From NCBI GenBank assembly GCA_017449925.1, contig JAFSYO010000077.1, forward strand, positions 1-36,927: a stretch of DNA of 36,927 nucleotides, given 5' to 3'. A program made the position numbers and the translations under genes. Positions 1-7,948 of the stretch are shown here, piece after piece. The notes beneath the pieces are model-generated. The model saw only the letters and a list, made by a program, of their open reading frames with translations. It made no database searches and was not told where the DNA came from. Each line of letters opens with the position of its first letter. The first letter of the stretch is position 1. This DNA comes from Stomatobaculum sp. (lineage in GTDB: Bacteria > Bacillota_A > Clostridia > Lachnospirales > Lachnospiraceae).

Positions 1-130
1 GCGGCGCCGCGACGGCGACCCAACGGTCTCATGGAGCCCAAAGCGGCGTCCGGATCGCTGCGAAGTGAAACCGACAGAGGGAACGCTGTCCTGAGAGCAC
101 GCGTCCTTCTTTATTATTCCCCTTATATTT

Positions 131-2545
131 TCATACCATCATCCCGATGATCCGCACGATGAAGGCTGCAAACCAGGCGATGGCGCACTGCCACAGCACC
201 ACGTATACCGCCCATTTCGACCCCAGCTCCCTCCGGATAGCCGCCACCGCCGCCACGCAGGGCGTGTACAGCAGGCTGAACACCAGCATGGAGGCGGCGC
301 TTAAAGAGCCGATCGCCGATGCCCCTTCCGGGAACAAGGTCTCCATGACGGAGACTACGCTCTCCTTTGCCATGAAGCCGCAGATCAGGGAAGTGACGAT
401 GCGCCAGTCTCCCAGCCCCACCGGTCTCATGATCGGGACCAGAAGTCCGGAGACCGCGGCCAGGATGCTTTCATGGGAATTCTCCACCAGGTTGAAGCTG
501 AAATTAAAGCTCTTCAGGAACCACACGACGATGGTGGCGATCAGGATGACGGAAAACGCCCGGTAAAGGAAATCCTTCGTCTTTTCCCATAAAAGCTGCG
601 CCACGTTCTTCGGACTCGGGAAACGGTAGTTCGGCAGTTCCATCACGAAAGGCACGGCCTCTCCCCGGAACAGCGTATTCTTGAAAAGGTACGCCGCCAG
701 GATGCCGTTCAAGATGCCCAGAATGTACAGGCCCGTGATAATGATCCAGCTCTGTTTCGGGAAGAATGCGTTTACAAAGAATCCGTAGATCGGCAGCTTA
801 GCCGTACAGGACATGAACGGGGTGAGGAGGATCGTCATGTGGCGGTCCCTGGCGCTGGGCAGGGTCCGGGTCGCCATCACCGCCGGGACCGTGCATCCGA
901 AGCCCACCAGCATCGGCACGATGCTCCGCCCGGAAAGCCCGATCTTTCTCAGCAGGCTGTCCATCACGAAGGCTACGCGGGCGATGTAGCCGCTGTCCTC
1001 CAGCATGGACAGGAAGAAAAACAGGATCACGATGATCGGCAGGAAGCTGACCACCGTGCCGACGCCCTCGAAAATACCGTCCACCACCAGACTCTGCATC
1101 GCCGGGTTCACATTGACCGACTCCATTCCATACCGCACCAGCTCCTTCAGCGCATCTATCCCGTTTTCCAGAATATCCTGGAAAAACGGCCCCACCAGGA
1201 AAAAGGTGAGGAAGAACACCAGCGCCATGATCCCGACGAACACAGGAATCGCCGTGTATTTTCCGGTCAGGACGCGGTCGATGTTCCGGCTCCGCAGGTG
1301 TTCTCTGCTTTCACGGGGCTTGATGACGCAGGCGCTGCAGACCTTTTCGATAAAGTGAAAGCGCATGTCCGCAAGAGCCGCGTTCCTGTCCAGCCCGCGT
1401 TCCTTCTCCATCTGGAGGACGATGTGTTCGAGCAGCTCCATCTCATTCTGATCCAGGTTCAGCTGCTCCGTGATCATCGGGTCGCCCTCGATCAGTTTTG
1501 TGGCAGCAAATCTCAGAGGCAGCCCGGTCCGTTCCGCATGGTCCTCGATCAGGTGGCCCACCGCGTGCAGTGCCCGGTGCACAGCGCCGCCGTGATCCTC
1601 CGCGCCGCAGAAATCCTGGCGCAGCGGACGCTCCTGGTATTTCGCGATGTGGACCGCGTGGCGCACCAGTTCGTCGACGCCCTCATTTTTCGAGGCCGCG
1701 ATCGGCACCACGGGAACACCCAGCATCGCCTCCATGGCGTTCACGTACACAGTTCCCCCGTTGCCCCGCAGCTCGTCCATCATGTTCAGCGCCACCACCA
1801 TGGGCACATTCATCTCCAGGAGCTGCATGGTCAGATAGAGGTTGCGTTCAATATTTGTGACGTCGACGATGTCGATAATGGCCCTGGGATGTTCATTCAG
1901 CACAAAGTTCCGGGACACCAGCTCCTCTCCCGAATAAGGAGACATGGAGTAGATTCCCGGCAGGTCCGTGATCAGCGTGTCGCTGTGTCCCCGGATGACG
2001 CCGTCCTTCCTGTCCACGGTGACGCCTGGGAAATTGCCCACGTGTTGGTTTGACCCCGTCAGCTGGTTGAACAGAGTGGTCTTTCCGCTGTTCTGATTAC
2101 CCACCAGAGCAAACGTAAGAGTCGTCCCCTCCGGCAGCGGATCACCGCTGCCCTTCGGATGGAACCTTCCTCCTTCACCGAGACCGGGGTGCTCCATGTG
2201 CCTGCGGTCCTGTTGTTTCTCGTCCGCATCTTTCTCGTCTGCATTTCCGTCGGCCTCTGTTTCCTCTCCTCCCGGAATTTCCGGCCCTGTTAAACCGGTT
2301 TCTTCAAGAAGGAACACACCGATTTTTTCGGCGTCCGCCAGCCGGAGCGTCAGTTCATATCCGTGGATCCTCAGTTCCATCGGATCCCCCATCGGCGCCA
2401 GTTTGATCAGGGTGACCTCCGCGCCCGGGATCACCCCCATATCCAGAAAATGCTGCCGCAGGGCGCCCTCACCGCCGACCTCGATGATCCGCGCGGACTG
2501 CCCCGGTTTCAGCATATTTAATTTTACAGGTCTTTCCGGAACCAT
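131..2545 (-). CDS. feoB: Ferrous iron transporter, FeoA–FeoB fusion
   Basis: This 804-residue protein imports Fe(II) across the cytoplasmic membrane. Residues 1-80 form an SH3-like FeoA domain. Residues 81-140 are an acidic, His-containing linker. A G-protein domain follows, with Walker A GNQNSGKTT (149-157), G2 NFPGVTVD, G3 DLPG (194-197) and G4 NMMD (254-257). The FeoB cytosolic helical domain and a polytopic membrane region with Gate-type segments complete it. FeoA is usually a separate small protein, so the fusion is notable, although FeoAB fusions are known in other anaerobes. The ATG at 2545 is preceded by GGGGAGG at 5-nt spacing. A sigma-A-type promoter and a possible operator lie just upstream. 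The 130 bases downstream to the window edge show no gene I recognise and no clear terminator. Confidence 0.96.
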   Translation of the reverse strand: MVPERPVKLNMLKPGQSARIIEVGGEGALRQHFLDMGVIPGAEVTLIKLAPMGDPMELRIHGYELTLRLADAEKIGVFLLEETGLTGPEIPGGEETEADGNADEKDADEKQQDRRHMEHPGLGEGGRFHPKGSGDPLPEGTTLTFALVGNQNSGKTTLFNQLTGSNQHVGNFPGVTVDRKDGVIRGHSDTLITDLPGIYSMSPYSGEELVSRNFVLNEHPRAIIDIVDVTNIERNLYLTMQLLEMNVPMVVALNMMDELRGNGGTVYVNAMEAMLGVPVVPIAASKNEGVDELVRHAVHIAKYQERPLRQDFCGAEDHGGAVHRALHAVGHLIEDHAERTGLPLRFAATKLIEGDPMITEQLNLDQNEMELLEHIVLQMEKERGLDRNAALADMRFHFIEKVCSACVIKPRESREHLRSRNIDRVLTGKYTAIPVFVGIMALVFFLTFFLVGPFFQDILENGIDALKELVRYGMESVNVNPAMQSLVVDGIFEGVGTVVSFLPIIVILFFFLSMLEDSGYIARVAFVMDSLLRKIGLSGRSIVPMLVGFGCTVPAVMATRTLPSARDRHMTILLTPFMSCTAKLPIYGFFVNAFFPKQSWIIITGLYILGILNGILAAYLFKNTLFRGEAVPFVMELPNYRFPSPKNVAQLLWEKTKDFLYRAFSVILIATIVVWFLKSFNFSFNLVENSHESILAAVSGLLVPIMRPVGLGDWRIVTSLICGFMAKESVVSVMETLFPEGASAIGSLSAASMLVFSLLYTPCVAAVAAIRRELGSKWAVYVVLWQCAIAWFAAFIVRIIGMMV

Positions 2546-2567
2546 TTTTTCCTCCCCGGAAGTTTTT

Positions 2568-2581
2568 TTAGATGTAACTAA
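2568..2581 (-). promoter_or_regulatory. Possible metal-repressor operator of feoAB
   Basis: The minus strand reads TTAGTTACATCTAA, an inverted TTAG/CTAA repeat with a 6-base centre, just downstream of the predicted start of transcription. TTAG…CTAA half-sites are typical of DtxR/IdeR/MntR-type operators. The position between promoter and ribosome-binding site would suit iron repression. The match is imperfect, and no regulator gene is visible in the window. Confidence 0.35.
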
Positions 2582-2591
2582 CTATTCTGAT

Positions 2592-2620
2592 ATTGTACTT
2601 CGATACTGCAGTTCACACAA
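2592..2620 (-). promoter_or_regulatory. feoAB promoter
   Basis: On the minus strand, TTGTGT (2615-2620) and TACAAT (2592-2597) are separated by exactly 17 bases. This is a good vegetative sigma-A-type promoter. Transcription would start near 2585, about 40 bases before the feoAB ATG. Confidence 0.7.
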
Positions 2621-2649
2621 GACCAGATGTGGCGTTTTCTTTCTGATTC

Positions 2650-2658
2650 TGCTATACT
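2650..2658 (+). promoter_or_regulatory. Extended −10 promoter of the MATE gene
   Basis: TGCTATACT is an extended −10 element (TG, one base, TATACT). It lies about 75 bases before the MATE start codon and has no convincing −35 box. It is divergent from the feoAB promoter about 30 bases away. Confidence 0.45.
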
Positions 2659-2687
2659 CATCCACAAGTTGTGCATTTTTCTTTTCA

Positions 2688-2723
2688 TCCCGGCTGTATT
2701 AGGACCGGGATTCAGCCCGGAGG
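2688..2723 (+). promoter_or_regulatory. Two competing leader hairpins over the MATE ribosome-binding site
   Basis: The leader has TCCCGG at 2688-2693, CCGGGA at 2705-2710 and CCCGG at 2716-2720. The middle arm can pair with the first (6 bp) or with the third (5 bp, 6-base loop). The third arm overlaps the GGAGG ribosome-binding site at 2719-2723. The two folds are mutually exclusive and would expose or mask that site. The stems are short, so regulation is only a suggestion. Confidence 0.3.
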
Positions 2724-2733
2724 TTTCTAAGCT

Positions 2734-4077
2734 ATGCCCGCATCACAGAACTCTCTTACTGAGGACAGCGTCCTGCGCTCCCTTTTCCGCTTCTCTGTCC
2801 CCTTCCTGATCTCCAGCTTCCTGCAGACCTTTTATGGTCTTGCGGATCTTTTCATCACGGGACAGTTCAACGGAGCCGCTTCCATCACCGCTGTCTCTAT
2901 CGGAAGCCAGCTCATGCACATGCTGACGGTCATGATCGTCGGTCTTGCCATGGGGACCACGGTGCTGATCGGCCACTCCGTAGGCGCCGGGAAACCGTCA
3001 GAGACCGCCCGGGGCATCGGCAATACCATTACCCTCTTTGCGGGATGTGCAGCTGTCTCCACGGTTCTGCTTCTGTTTTTATCGGACGGGATCCTCGCCC
3101 TTCTGGCCACACCGCCGGAGGCTGTATCTGAAGCCAAAGCCTACGTCACCGTCTGCTTCGCGGGAATTCCCTTCATCACCGCATACAATGTCATCAGCAG
3201 CATCTACCGCGGCTTAGGCGACACAAAGACCCCGCTGAAATTTGTGGCTGTGGCCGGCGTCATCAACATCATCCTCGACTGGATCCTTATCGGACCCTTT
3301 TCCATGGGCGCCGCCGGCGCCGCCATCGCCACCGTGATCTCCCAGGCCATCAGCGTCGTCCTGGCGGCTTTCTCCCTGAGGCAGATGCCTCCTGAGATCC
3401 GCTTCGGCGCATCGGACCTTCCCCCTGATCCCAACGTCTTCCCGGAACTGTTAAGAGTGGGCGTTCCTATCATGATGCAGGAGGGCTTTATCCAGATCTC
3501 CTTCCTGGTCATCACCGCCATCGGAAACTTGCGCGGCGTCAACGCGGCTGCCGGCATCGGTATCGTCGAGAAGCTCATCAGCTTCCTGTTCCTGGTGCCT
3601 TCTTCCATGCTGTCCTCCGTCGCTGCCCTCTGTTCCATGAACGCCGGCGCAGGAAAACACGACCGCAGCAAGGAAGTGCTGCGCTGCGGCATCCGGATCA
3701 GCGTCACCTACGGCTTTATCACCGCAATAATCTGCAACATCTTCCCGGAACAGATTCTCCGTCTGTTCGCCCGGGAGGCTGCCGCCGTCGTTACTGCCGG
3801 CGCCCAGTACCTCCGCACCTACGTATCGGACACAGTTTTTGCATCCATACACTTCTGCTTCAGCGGATACTTCAGCGCCTACGGAAAATCCGGCTACTCC
3901 TTCCTGCATAATCTCTTGTCCATTCTGCTGTTCCGCATTCCGGGAGCCTACTTTGCCTCCGTCATGTTCCCGGAGACCTTAAGCCCCATGGGAATGGCGG
4001 CCCCGGCAGGTTCCCTGTTCTCAGACATCCTCTGCCTGTACCTGTTCTTCAGAATGCAGCGGCAACAGATTAAATGA
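2734..4077 (+). CDS. MATE family multidrug/cation efflux transporter
   Basis: This 447-residue polytopic membrane protein is of normal MATE length, with about twelve hydrophobic segments. Two homologous halves can be seen: the N-terminal LFRFSVPFLISSFLQTFYGLAD and the second half starting near ELLRVGVPIMMQEGF. The N-terminal motif with GQFNGAASITAVSIG and IYRGLGDTKTPL is typical of the DinF/NorM-like MATE branch found in Firmicutes. Family members export drugs or metabolites using Na+ or H+ gradients; the substrate here cannot be read from sequence. GGAGG lies 10 bases before the ATG, and the leader can form alternative hairpins. The TraX-like gene follows after 11 bases and is probably cotranscribed. 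Confidence 0.93.
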   Translation: MPASQNSLTEDSVLRSLFRFSVPFLISSFLQTFYGLADLFITGQFNGAASITAVSIGSQLMHMLTVMIVGLAMGTTVLIGHSVGAGKPSETARGIGNTITLFAGCAAVSTVLLLFLSDGILALLATPPEAVSEAKAYVTVCFAGIPFITAYNVISSIYRGLGDTKTPLKFVAVAGVINIILDWILIGPFSMGAAGAAIATVISQAISVVLAAFSLRQMPPEIRFGASDLPPDPNVFPELLRVGVPIMMQEGFIQISFLVITAIGNLRGVNAAAGIGIVEKLISFLFLVPSSMLSSVAALCSMNAGAGKHDRSKEVLRCGIRISVTYGFITAIICNIFPEQILRLFAREAAAVVTAGAQYLRTYVSDTVFASIHFCFSGYFSAYGKSGYSFLHNLLSILLFRIPGAYFASVMFPETLSPMGMAAPAGSLFSDILCLYLFFRMQRQQIK

Positions 4078-4088
4078 GGTGACGAACC

Positions 4089-4856
4089 ATGGATTCCGTT
4101 CCTGACCCTAAACGAAGTCTTTCCCGCAATCAGCTTAAGCTCATTGCGCTCCTTTTCATGTTCCTGAATCACTTCGCAGTAATATTCCTTCCGGAGGACA
4201 GTTTCATTTCTGACCTTCTGATCGGAATAGGCTTTTTTACCATGCCGGTCATGTGCTATCTCCTGGCGGAAGGCTTCCTCCTCACCAGGTCGCTCAAGAA
4301 CTACCTGCTGAGGCTCTTTGTATTTGCCCTCATCTCCCAGCTTCCCTATGACCTGGCCTTCACCAAGGACGCTGTCCTCAAATTCACGAATTTGAACATG
4401 ATCTACACTCTGTGGATCAGCCTCCTGCTTCTCGCCGTGCACACCCGTCCCTTCTCGGAGCCTTTGAAATGGGGCCTGTCCCTTCTTCTGGTCCTCGCCA
4501 CCATCCCCGCCGACTGGGGCATCTTTGCACCGGTCTTCACTTTGATGTTTTACTATGCGGGCAATACCGCCAAAGCCCGGAAAGAAGTCTGGGCCCTGGT
4601 GGTTCTGACTATCGGCGTCAACTACGCAAAATGGACTGCTGTCACCGGCCCCCTCCTGGCCGCAGTCTGCGTCATCTGCTTCTACCAAAGTCCCGTAAGA
4701 AAAAATGGTATTCCCAGCATGGAGCCGGAGAATCTGCTGCCGGAAAATGAAAATAAAAAAGAGAGCGCTTCCGCGCTCTCCCGCTGGTTTTTCTATCTCT
4801 TTTATCCGCTGCATCTTTTGCTTCTCGGCATCATCCGCGTAATGTTGATGAGGTGA
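4089..4856 (+). CDS. TraX-like integral membrane protein
   Basis: This 255-residue polytopic protein fits the TraX family. The N-terminus has LKLIALLFMFLNHFAVIF, followed by FTMPVMCYLLAEGF and a conserved arginine-rich YLLRLFVFALISQLPYDLAF. The C-terminal pair of segments ends WFFYLFYPLHLLLLGIIR, with the YPLH motif usual for TraX. F-plasmid TraX acetylates pilin, but chromosomal Firmicutes homologues have no proven substrate; transfer of an acyl group to an envelope component is an inference. GAGGTGA sits 6 bases before the ATG, directly over the MATE stop, so translation is likely coupled. A strong hairpin inside the last fifth of the gene functions best as a terminator on the opposite strand. 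Confidence 0.85.
   Translation: MDSVPDPKRSLSRNQLKLIALLFMFLNHFAVIFLPEDSFISDLLIGIGFFTMPVMCYLLAEGFLLTRSLKNYLLRLFVFALISQLPYDLAFTKDAVLKFTNLNMIYTLWISLLLLAVHTRPFSEPLKWGLSLLLVLATIPADWGIFAPVFTLMFYYAGNTAKARKEVWALVVLTIGVNYAKWTAVTGPLLAAVCVICFYQSPVRKNGIPSMEPENLLPENENKKESASALSRWFFYLFYPLHLLLLGIIRVMLMR
4751..4780 (-). terminator. Intrinsic terminator inside the traX-like gene, minus-strand direction
   Basis: Arms 4761-4768 and 4773-4780 form a perfect 8-bp GC-rich stem with a 4-base loop. On the minus strand the hairpin is followed immediately by TTTTTTATTT. It would stop leftward transcription that had passed the terminator at 4900-4931. Confidence 0.65.
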
Positions 4857-4899
4857 ATTTAATCTTTCAGAAATCCCGATCTTTAGAGGCCCGGTAATC

Positions 4900-4931
4900 A
4901 AAAAAACGCCCAGCTACATTTGGACTGGGCG
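4900..4931 (-). terminator. Terminator of the acyltransferase operon
   Basis: Arms CGCCCAG (4907-4913) and CTGGGCG (4925-4931) form a 7-bp stem with an 11-base loop. On the minus strand it is followed by seven T residues. It lies about 40 bases past the stop codon at 4970. Confidence 0.8.
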
Positions 4932-4969
4932 GATCGAGGACGAAACAGCTTATGAAAGAATGACAATTC

Positions 4970-5848
4970 TCAAGTATGGAGCAGCTTTGTCCCGACAGTA
5001 AAGAAAAGCATCAATAACGGCTGGTGCAGGACGTAGACCAGAAGGGCGTGCCGCCCGATCCAGGCAGGGATCGCCGCAAGTCCCGCTGTTTCTCCCCGCA
5101 GCGCTTTTCCTGACTCAGCTGATCCTTTCCATACTCCATACAGAAAGTATCCGCAGAGGTACAGGAACCACCACGGGATCAGAGAAAAATAATCCGTGGA
5201 GAAAAAGTCCGGCGCCGGAAAGCCGAGGAACGCGGTGAAAAGGTTCCGATACAGGCCTGAGGGCAGCGCGGCGAGGCACAGCTTCTCAAAACCAAGAAAA
5301 CCAATATTTACATTTCTCGTCAGAAAGAACAAAGCTGCACTGATCAAAAGCCCCGCGAACTCTATTCTCTTTCCGAAACATGCTTTCCGACAAGCAGTAT
5401 CTTGAAGCCCATTCCTCTGAAGGGAAGAATCCTGAGGCCCCTTTCTCTGTACCACTTTCTCCAGCGCGGCGGTCAGCAGCATGCATGCGCCGATGCAGGT
5501 CAGGACGCCGAAGACCACCCGGTCCTCCGGCATAAAAAGAATGGTCACCGCAGTGACCAGAAGTCCCAGTGCGGAGACCTGCAGTCCCCGCCGCACGGGA
5601 TGATGTCCCAGCCGGAAGCAGAAGCCGGAAAGAAGGATGAAGGTCCAGCAGATGGACTGCTGCCACAGATAGCCGGGAAGTTCGTTGTACCAAGGGGCAT
5701 GGAAGCCGAACAGAAACACTGCGTCCCACATACCGTGGAACAACACCATGCTGATTACGGTCAGTCCCCGCAGCACATCCGGCCAGAGCAGCCGCGCATG
5801 TTCCGGCACCGCATCCGCCCGTCCTGTTTTTTTACCTTCGAAGTTCAT
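4970..5848 (-). CDS. DUF1624 / heparan-alpha-glucosaminide N-acetyltransferase-like membrane protein
   Basis: The protein has 292 residues if it starts at MNFEGKK. It is polytopic, with about eight membrane segments. Its first segment carries LWPDVLRGLTVISMVLFHGMWDA (read as two adjoining motifs, DxLRG and FHxxWD), followed by a GFCFRLGHH loop. The C-terminal segment has GRHALLVYVLHQPLL. The R-G-hydrophobic-H pattern and the terminal H-x-L-x-Y-x-x-H-Q-P are typical of COG3503/DUF1624. These proteins are thought to move acetyl groups across the membrane onto sugars or glycans; the acceptor is unknown. An ATG 48 bases upstream would give a basic tail lying inside the preceding gene. I prefer 5848, whose ATG follows the previous stop by one base (TGATATG), indicating coupling. 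Confidence 0.82.
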   Translation of the reverse strand: MNFEGKKTGRADAVPEHARLLWPDVLRGLTVISMVLFHGMWDAVFLFGFHAPWYNELPGYLWQQSICWTFILLSGFCFRLGHHPVRRGLQVSALGLLVTAVTILFMPEDRVVFGVLTCIGACMLLTAALEKVVQRKGPQDSSLQRNGLQDTACRKACFGKRIEFAGLLISAALFFLTRNVNIGFLGFEKLCLAALPSGLYRNLFTAFLGFPAPDFFSTDYFSLIPWWFLYLCGYFLYGVWKGSAESGKALRGETAGLAAIPAWIGRHALLVYVLHQPLLMLFFTVGTKLLHT

Positions 5849-5849
5849 A

Positions 5850-6377
5850 TCAGCCCTTTTTCTTTTTATCCTGCTTTGCCTTTTCCTTCTTTGCAAAGGA
5901 GGCTGCTCTGTCCTTCAGCCCTTCCTCCAGTTCCGCATGATCTTCGATCCGCTCCAGAAGACCCAGAGTCAGGTCCGGAAGGCCGGAGATATACTGGTTC
6001 AGCTCCATCGTTTTTTTGTTGCTCAGCTCGAAAGTGATGGGCAGACTGTCAAAGGGGCCGCCGAGACGGTGATATGCCTTCACAAAATCGCTGTAGGGAT
6101 AGAACACGCTCCGTCCCCAGCAGGAGAATTCCAGCGCGTGCGCGGTCAGGCGATAGTACATGGTATTTTTCATATGGGTAATGAACAGGCCCACCACTGC
6201 CACCAGCAGGATTCCGGCGATCAAAAAAACGATCGCCATCAGCTTCGGATTCCAGGATTCCATCTCCCCGTAAATATAATCGTAGATAAAGTAAAACCCG
6301 AACACCATTCCCGCAACGATCGCCATACAAAGATTGCGGAAACGGCTGAAGCGCATACTCGGTCGAAATGTATTCAT
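5850..6377 (-). CDS. Small membrane protein of unknown function
   Basis: This 175-residue protein has a short cytosolic N-terminus, two membrane segments (about residues 15-33 and 46-67) and a soluble C-terminal region. The region right after the membrane hairpin (YYRLTAHALEFSCWGRSVFYPYSDF) runs as short β-strands like the YcxB-type PH-like proteins. That is a resemblance in pattern only. The C-terminus is a lysine-rich helix ending KKEKAKQDKKKKG, likely cytosolic and nucleic-acid or membrane-surface attracting. GGGAGG precedes the ATG by 7 bases. It is coupled to the downstream acyltransferase gene by a one-base gap, which suggests a shared envelope role. I do not assign a function. Confidence 0.75.
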   Translation of the reverse strand: MNTFRPSMRFSRFRNLCMAIVAGMVFGFYFIYDYIYGEMESWNPKLMAIVFLIAGILLVAVVGLFITHMKNTMYYRLTAHALEFSCWGRSVFYPYSDFVKAYHRLGGPFDSLPITFELSNKKTMELNQYISGLPDLTLGLLERIEDHAELEEGLKDRAASFAKKEKAKQDKKKKG

Positions 6378-6429
6378 AGGAAAACCTCCCGAAGAAAATC
6401 CAGGAATGATAGTGCAAAAGTGCTTCTCA

Positions 6430-6473
6430 CAGACGAAGCCGCCGCAACCTGCGGCGGCTCCGTGTTCCGTCTG
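6430..6473 (-). terminator. Long hairpin after the phosphofructokinase gene
   Basis: An 8-bp GC stem (6438-6445 with 6451-6458) sits inside a second 6-bp stem (6430-6435 with 6468-6473). On the minus strand the following bases are AGAAGCACTTTTGC, so the T run is weak and late. It may end most pfk transcripts while letting some continue into the gene at 6377. Confidence 0.5.
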
Positions 6474-6504
6474 TTAAAAATGATCAGAGACCGGTGTCCA
6501 GTGA

Positions 6505-7776
6505 TTACTGAAGGCTCCAGTTCTTCTTGGTGTCCTTGTAGCTCTTCTGGTTCATGGTCAGGTGTCTCGGAAGGCCTGCTACCATCATCGGGTTGTAGTG
6601 GCCCTGGATCAGCGGATGCACATAGTCGATGAACTCGTCAGTGACATAATCGCCTTCCTCGTTGATCCACTCTCTCGGGACAACCTTCTCGCCGTTGGCG
6701 ATGCGGTGCACATCGTACACGCCGGTTGCGCTCTGGTAAGGATCGTCGGACACGCGGTCGATGACGACCATGACGCCGGTGGATCCTTCGTCAGCTGCCT
6801 TAACGGTTGCGCCGCCGACAGCAAACGCCTCGTCGACGTCGATCTTGGAAGCAAGGTGGGCAGCGGATCTCTGCAGGGTGGAAAGCTCCACGGCTCTGGT
6901 CTTCACACCCAGTCTCTGGTTGACCAGGCCTGCAAGGTAAGCGGCGGTTCCGGTCATCTGGATGTGGCCGAAAGCGTCCTTGGATTCGGAGCCGGCGGTG
7001 AACTCGCAGACATACTTGCCTTCCGCGGTCTTGATTCCCTCGGAAACGCACGCCACGACAACATCCTTCTCCTTCAGCAGGTTGTCGACCTTCTCGACGA
7101 ACTTGTCGATATCGAACGGAACCTCGGGAAGGAAGATCATGTCCGGTCCGTCGCAGTCTTCCTGTCTCGCAAGAGCAGCAGAACCGACCAGCCAGCCGGC
7201 GTTGCGGCCCATGATCTCCATGATGGTAACGTTCTTCTTCTTGTAGGAGAAGCCCTGAGCGTCGCGGATGATCTCCTTAGTGGAGGTCGCGATGTACTTC
7301 GCAGCGCTGCCGAAGCCAGGAGTGTGGTCCGTGATGGCAAGGTCGTTGTCGATGGTCTTCGGGCATCCGACGAACTTCTGCTTTGCGCCGGTAAGAAGCG
7401 CATAGTCAGAAAGCTTCTTGATGGTATCCATGGAATCATTTCCGCCGATGTAGATGAACACTTCGATCTCAAGCTTGTTGATGATCTCGAAGATGCGCTC
7501 ATACATCTCTTTGTTCTCGTGGATTTCCGGAAGTTTGAAACGGCAGGTGCCGAGGAATGCGGACGGAGTTCTCTTCAGAAGCTCAAGATCCAGCTCGTTC
7601 TTGATGTAATCGCCCATATCCACGTACTTCTCGTCGATGAAGCCCTGGATACCATTGCACATACCGTACACTTTATTGAAGCCGCGCTCCATTGCGGTCT
7701 TGTAAACACCTGCAAGACTCGCATTGATGACTGCGGTCGGGCCGCCGGACTGTCCTACAACAACATTACCCTTCAT
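6505..7776 (-). CDS. 6-phosphofructokinase, probably PPi-dependent
   Basis: This 423-residue cytosolic glycolytic enzyme phosphorylates fructose 6-phosphate. Visible motifs are GQSGGPTAVINAS (8-20), GGNDS (111-115), PKTIDND (139-145, with the catalytic Asp) and MGRNAGW (189-195). ATP-dependent enzymes carry GGDGS and usually a T-ID-D loop without the lysine. Asp at the fourth position of GGNDS and the Lys in PKTIDND are the marks of the pyrophosphate-using group, so reversible PPi-PFK is the best call. A longer reading to 8019 would run through the upstream hairpin and lacks a ribosome-binding site. The ATG at 7776 has AAGGGG at 8-nt spacing. The gene has its own promoter and a terminator-like hairpin on each side, so it is probably monocistronic. 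Confidence 0.92.
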   Translation of the reverse strand: MKGNVVVGQSGGPTAVINASLAGVYKTAMERGFNKVYGMCNGIQGFIDEKYVDMGDYIKNELDLELLKRTPSAFLGTCRFKLPEIHENKEMYERIFEIINKLEIEVFIYIGGNDSMDTIKKLSDYALLTGAKQKFVGCPKTIDNDLAITDHTPGFGSAAKYIATSTKEIIRDAQGFSYKKKNVTIMEIMGRNAGWLVGSAALARQEDCDGPDMIFLPEVPFDIDKFVEKVDNLLKEKDVVVACVSEGIKTAEGKYVCEFTAGSESKDAFGHIQMTGTAAYLAGLVNQRLGVKTRAVELSTLQRSAAHLASKIDVDEAFAVGGATVKAADEGSTGVMVVIDRVSDDPYQSATGVYDVHRIANGEKVVPREWINEEGDYVTDEFIDYVHPLIQGHYNPMMVAGLPRHLTMNQKSYKDTKKNWSLQ

Positions 7777-7826
7777 AGTTAATACCCCTTTTTTAAAAAT
7801 AAAATAAAAAACCCAAATTTCCCACC

Positions 7827-7855
7827 ATTCTACCACAATAAAGTGATTATGTATA
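7827..7855 (-). promoter_or_regulatory. pfk promoter
   Basis: On the minus strand, TATACA (7850-7855) and TAGAAT (7827-7832) have a 17-base spacer. The leader to the ATG at 7776 is about 45 bases and AT-rich. The −35 box matches four of six consensus bases. Confidence 0.5.
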
Positions 7856-7871
7856 GAGGCAGAATAGACGT

Positions 7872-7907
7872 AAATCCCACAGATTTCCGAAGAAATCTGT
7901 GGGATTT
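7872..7907 (-). terminator. Perfect 16-bp hairpin between the AAA–RyR and pfk genes
   Basis: Arms 7872-7887 and 7892-7907 are perfectly complementary over 16 bp with a 4-base loop. Read on the minus strand the loop is C(UUCG)G, the extra-stable tetraloop, which argues for a role in minus-strand RNA at the end of the AAA–RyR transcript. The T run on that side is only three bases; a better T run (TTTTT) follows on plus, so it may also block plus-strand readthrough. Confidence 0.65.
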
Positions 7908-7948
7908 CTGCTGTTTTTCTATCATATCTTGCGCAGGCCCGGAAGGTG

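Noticed and set aside
1..130. GC-rich left edge as a gene or RNA
   Set aside because: No frame with a recognisable domain and only a 5-bp hairpin; too short to judge at a window edge.
839..2053. A 404-codon open frame on plus inside feoAB
   Set aside because: Antisense shadow of the FeoB G domain and membrane part, with His/Gln/Arg-rich composition.
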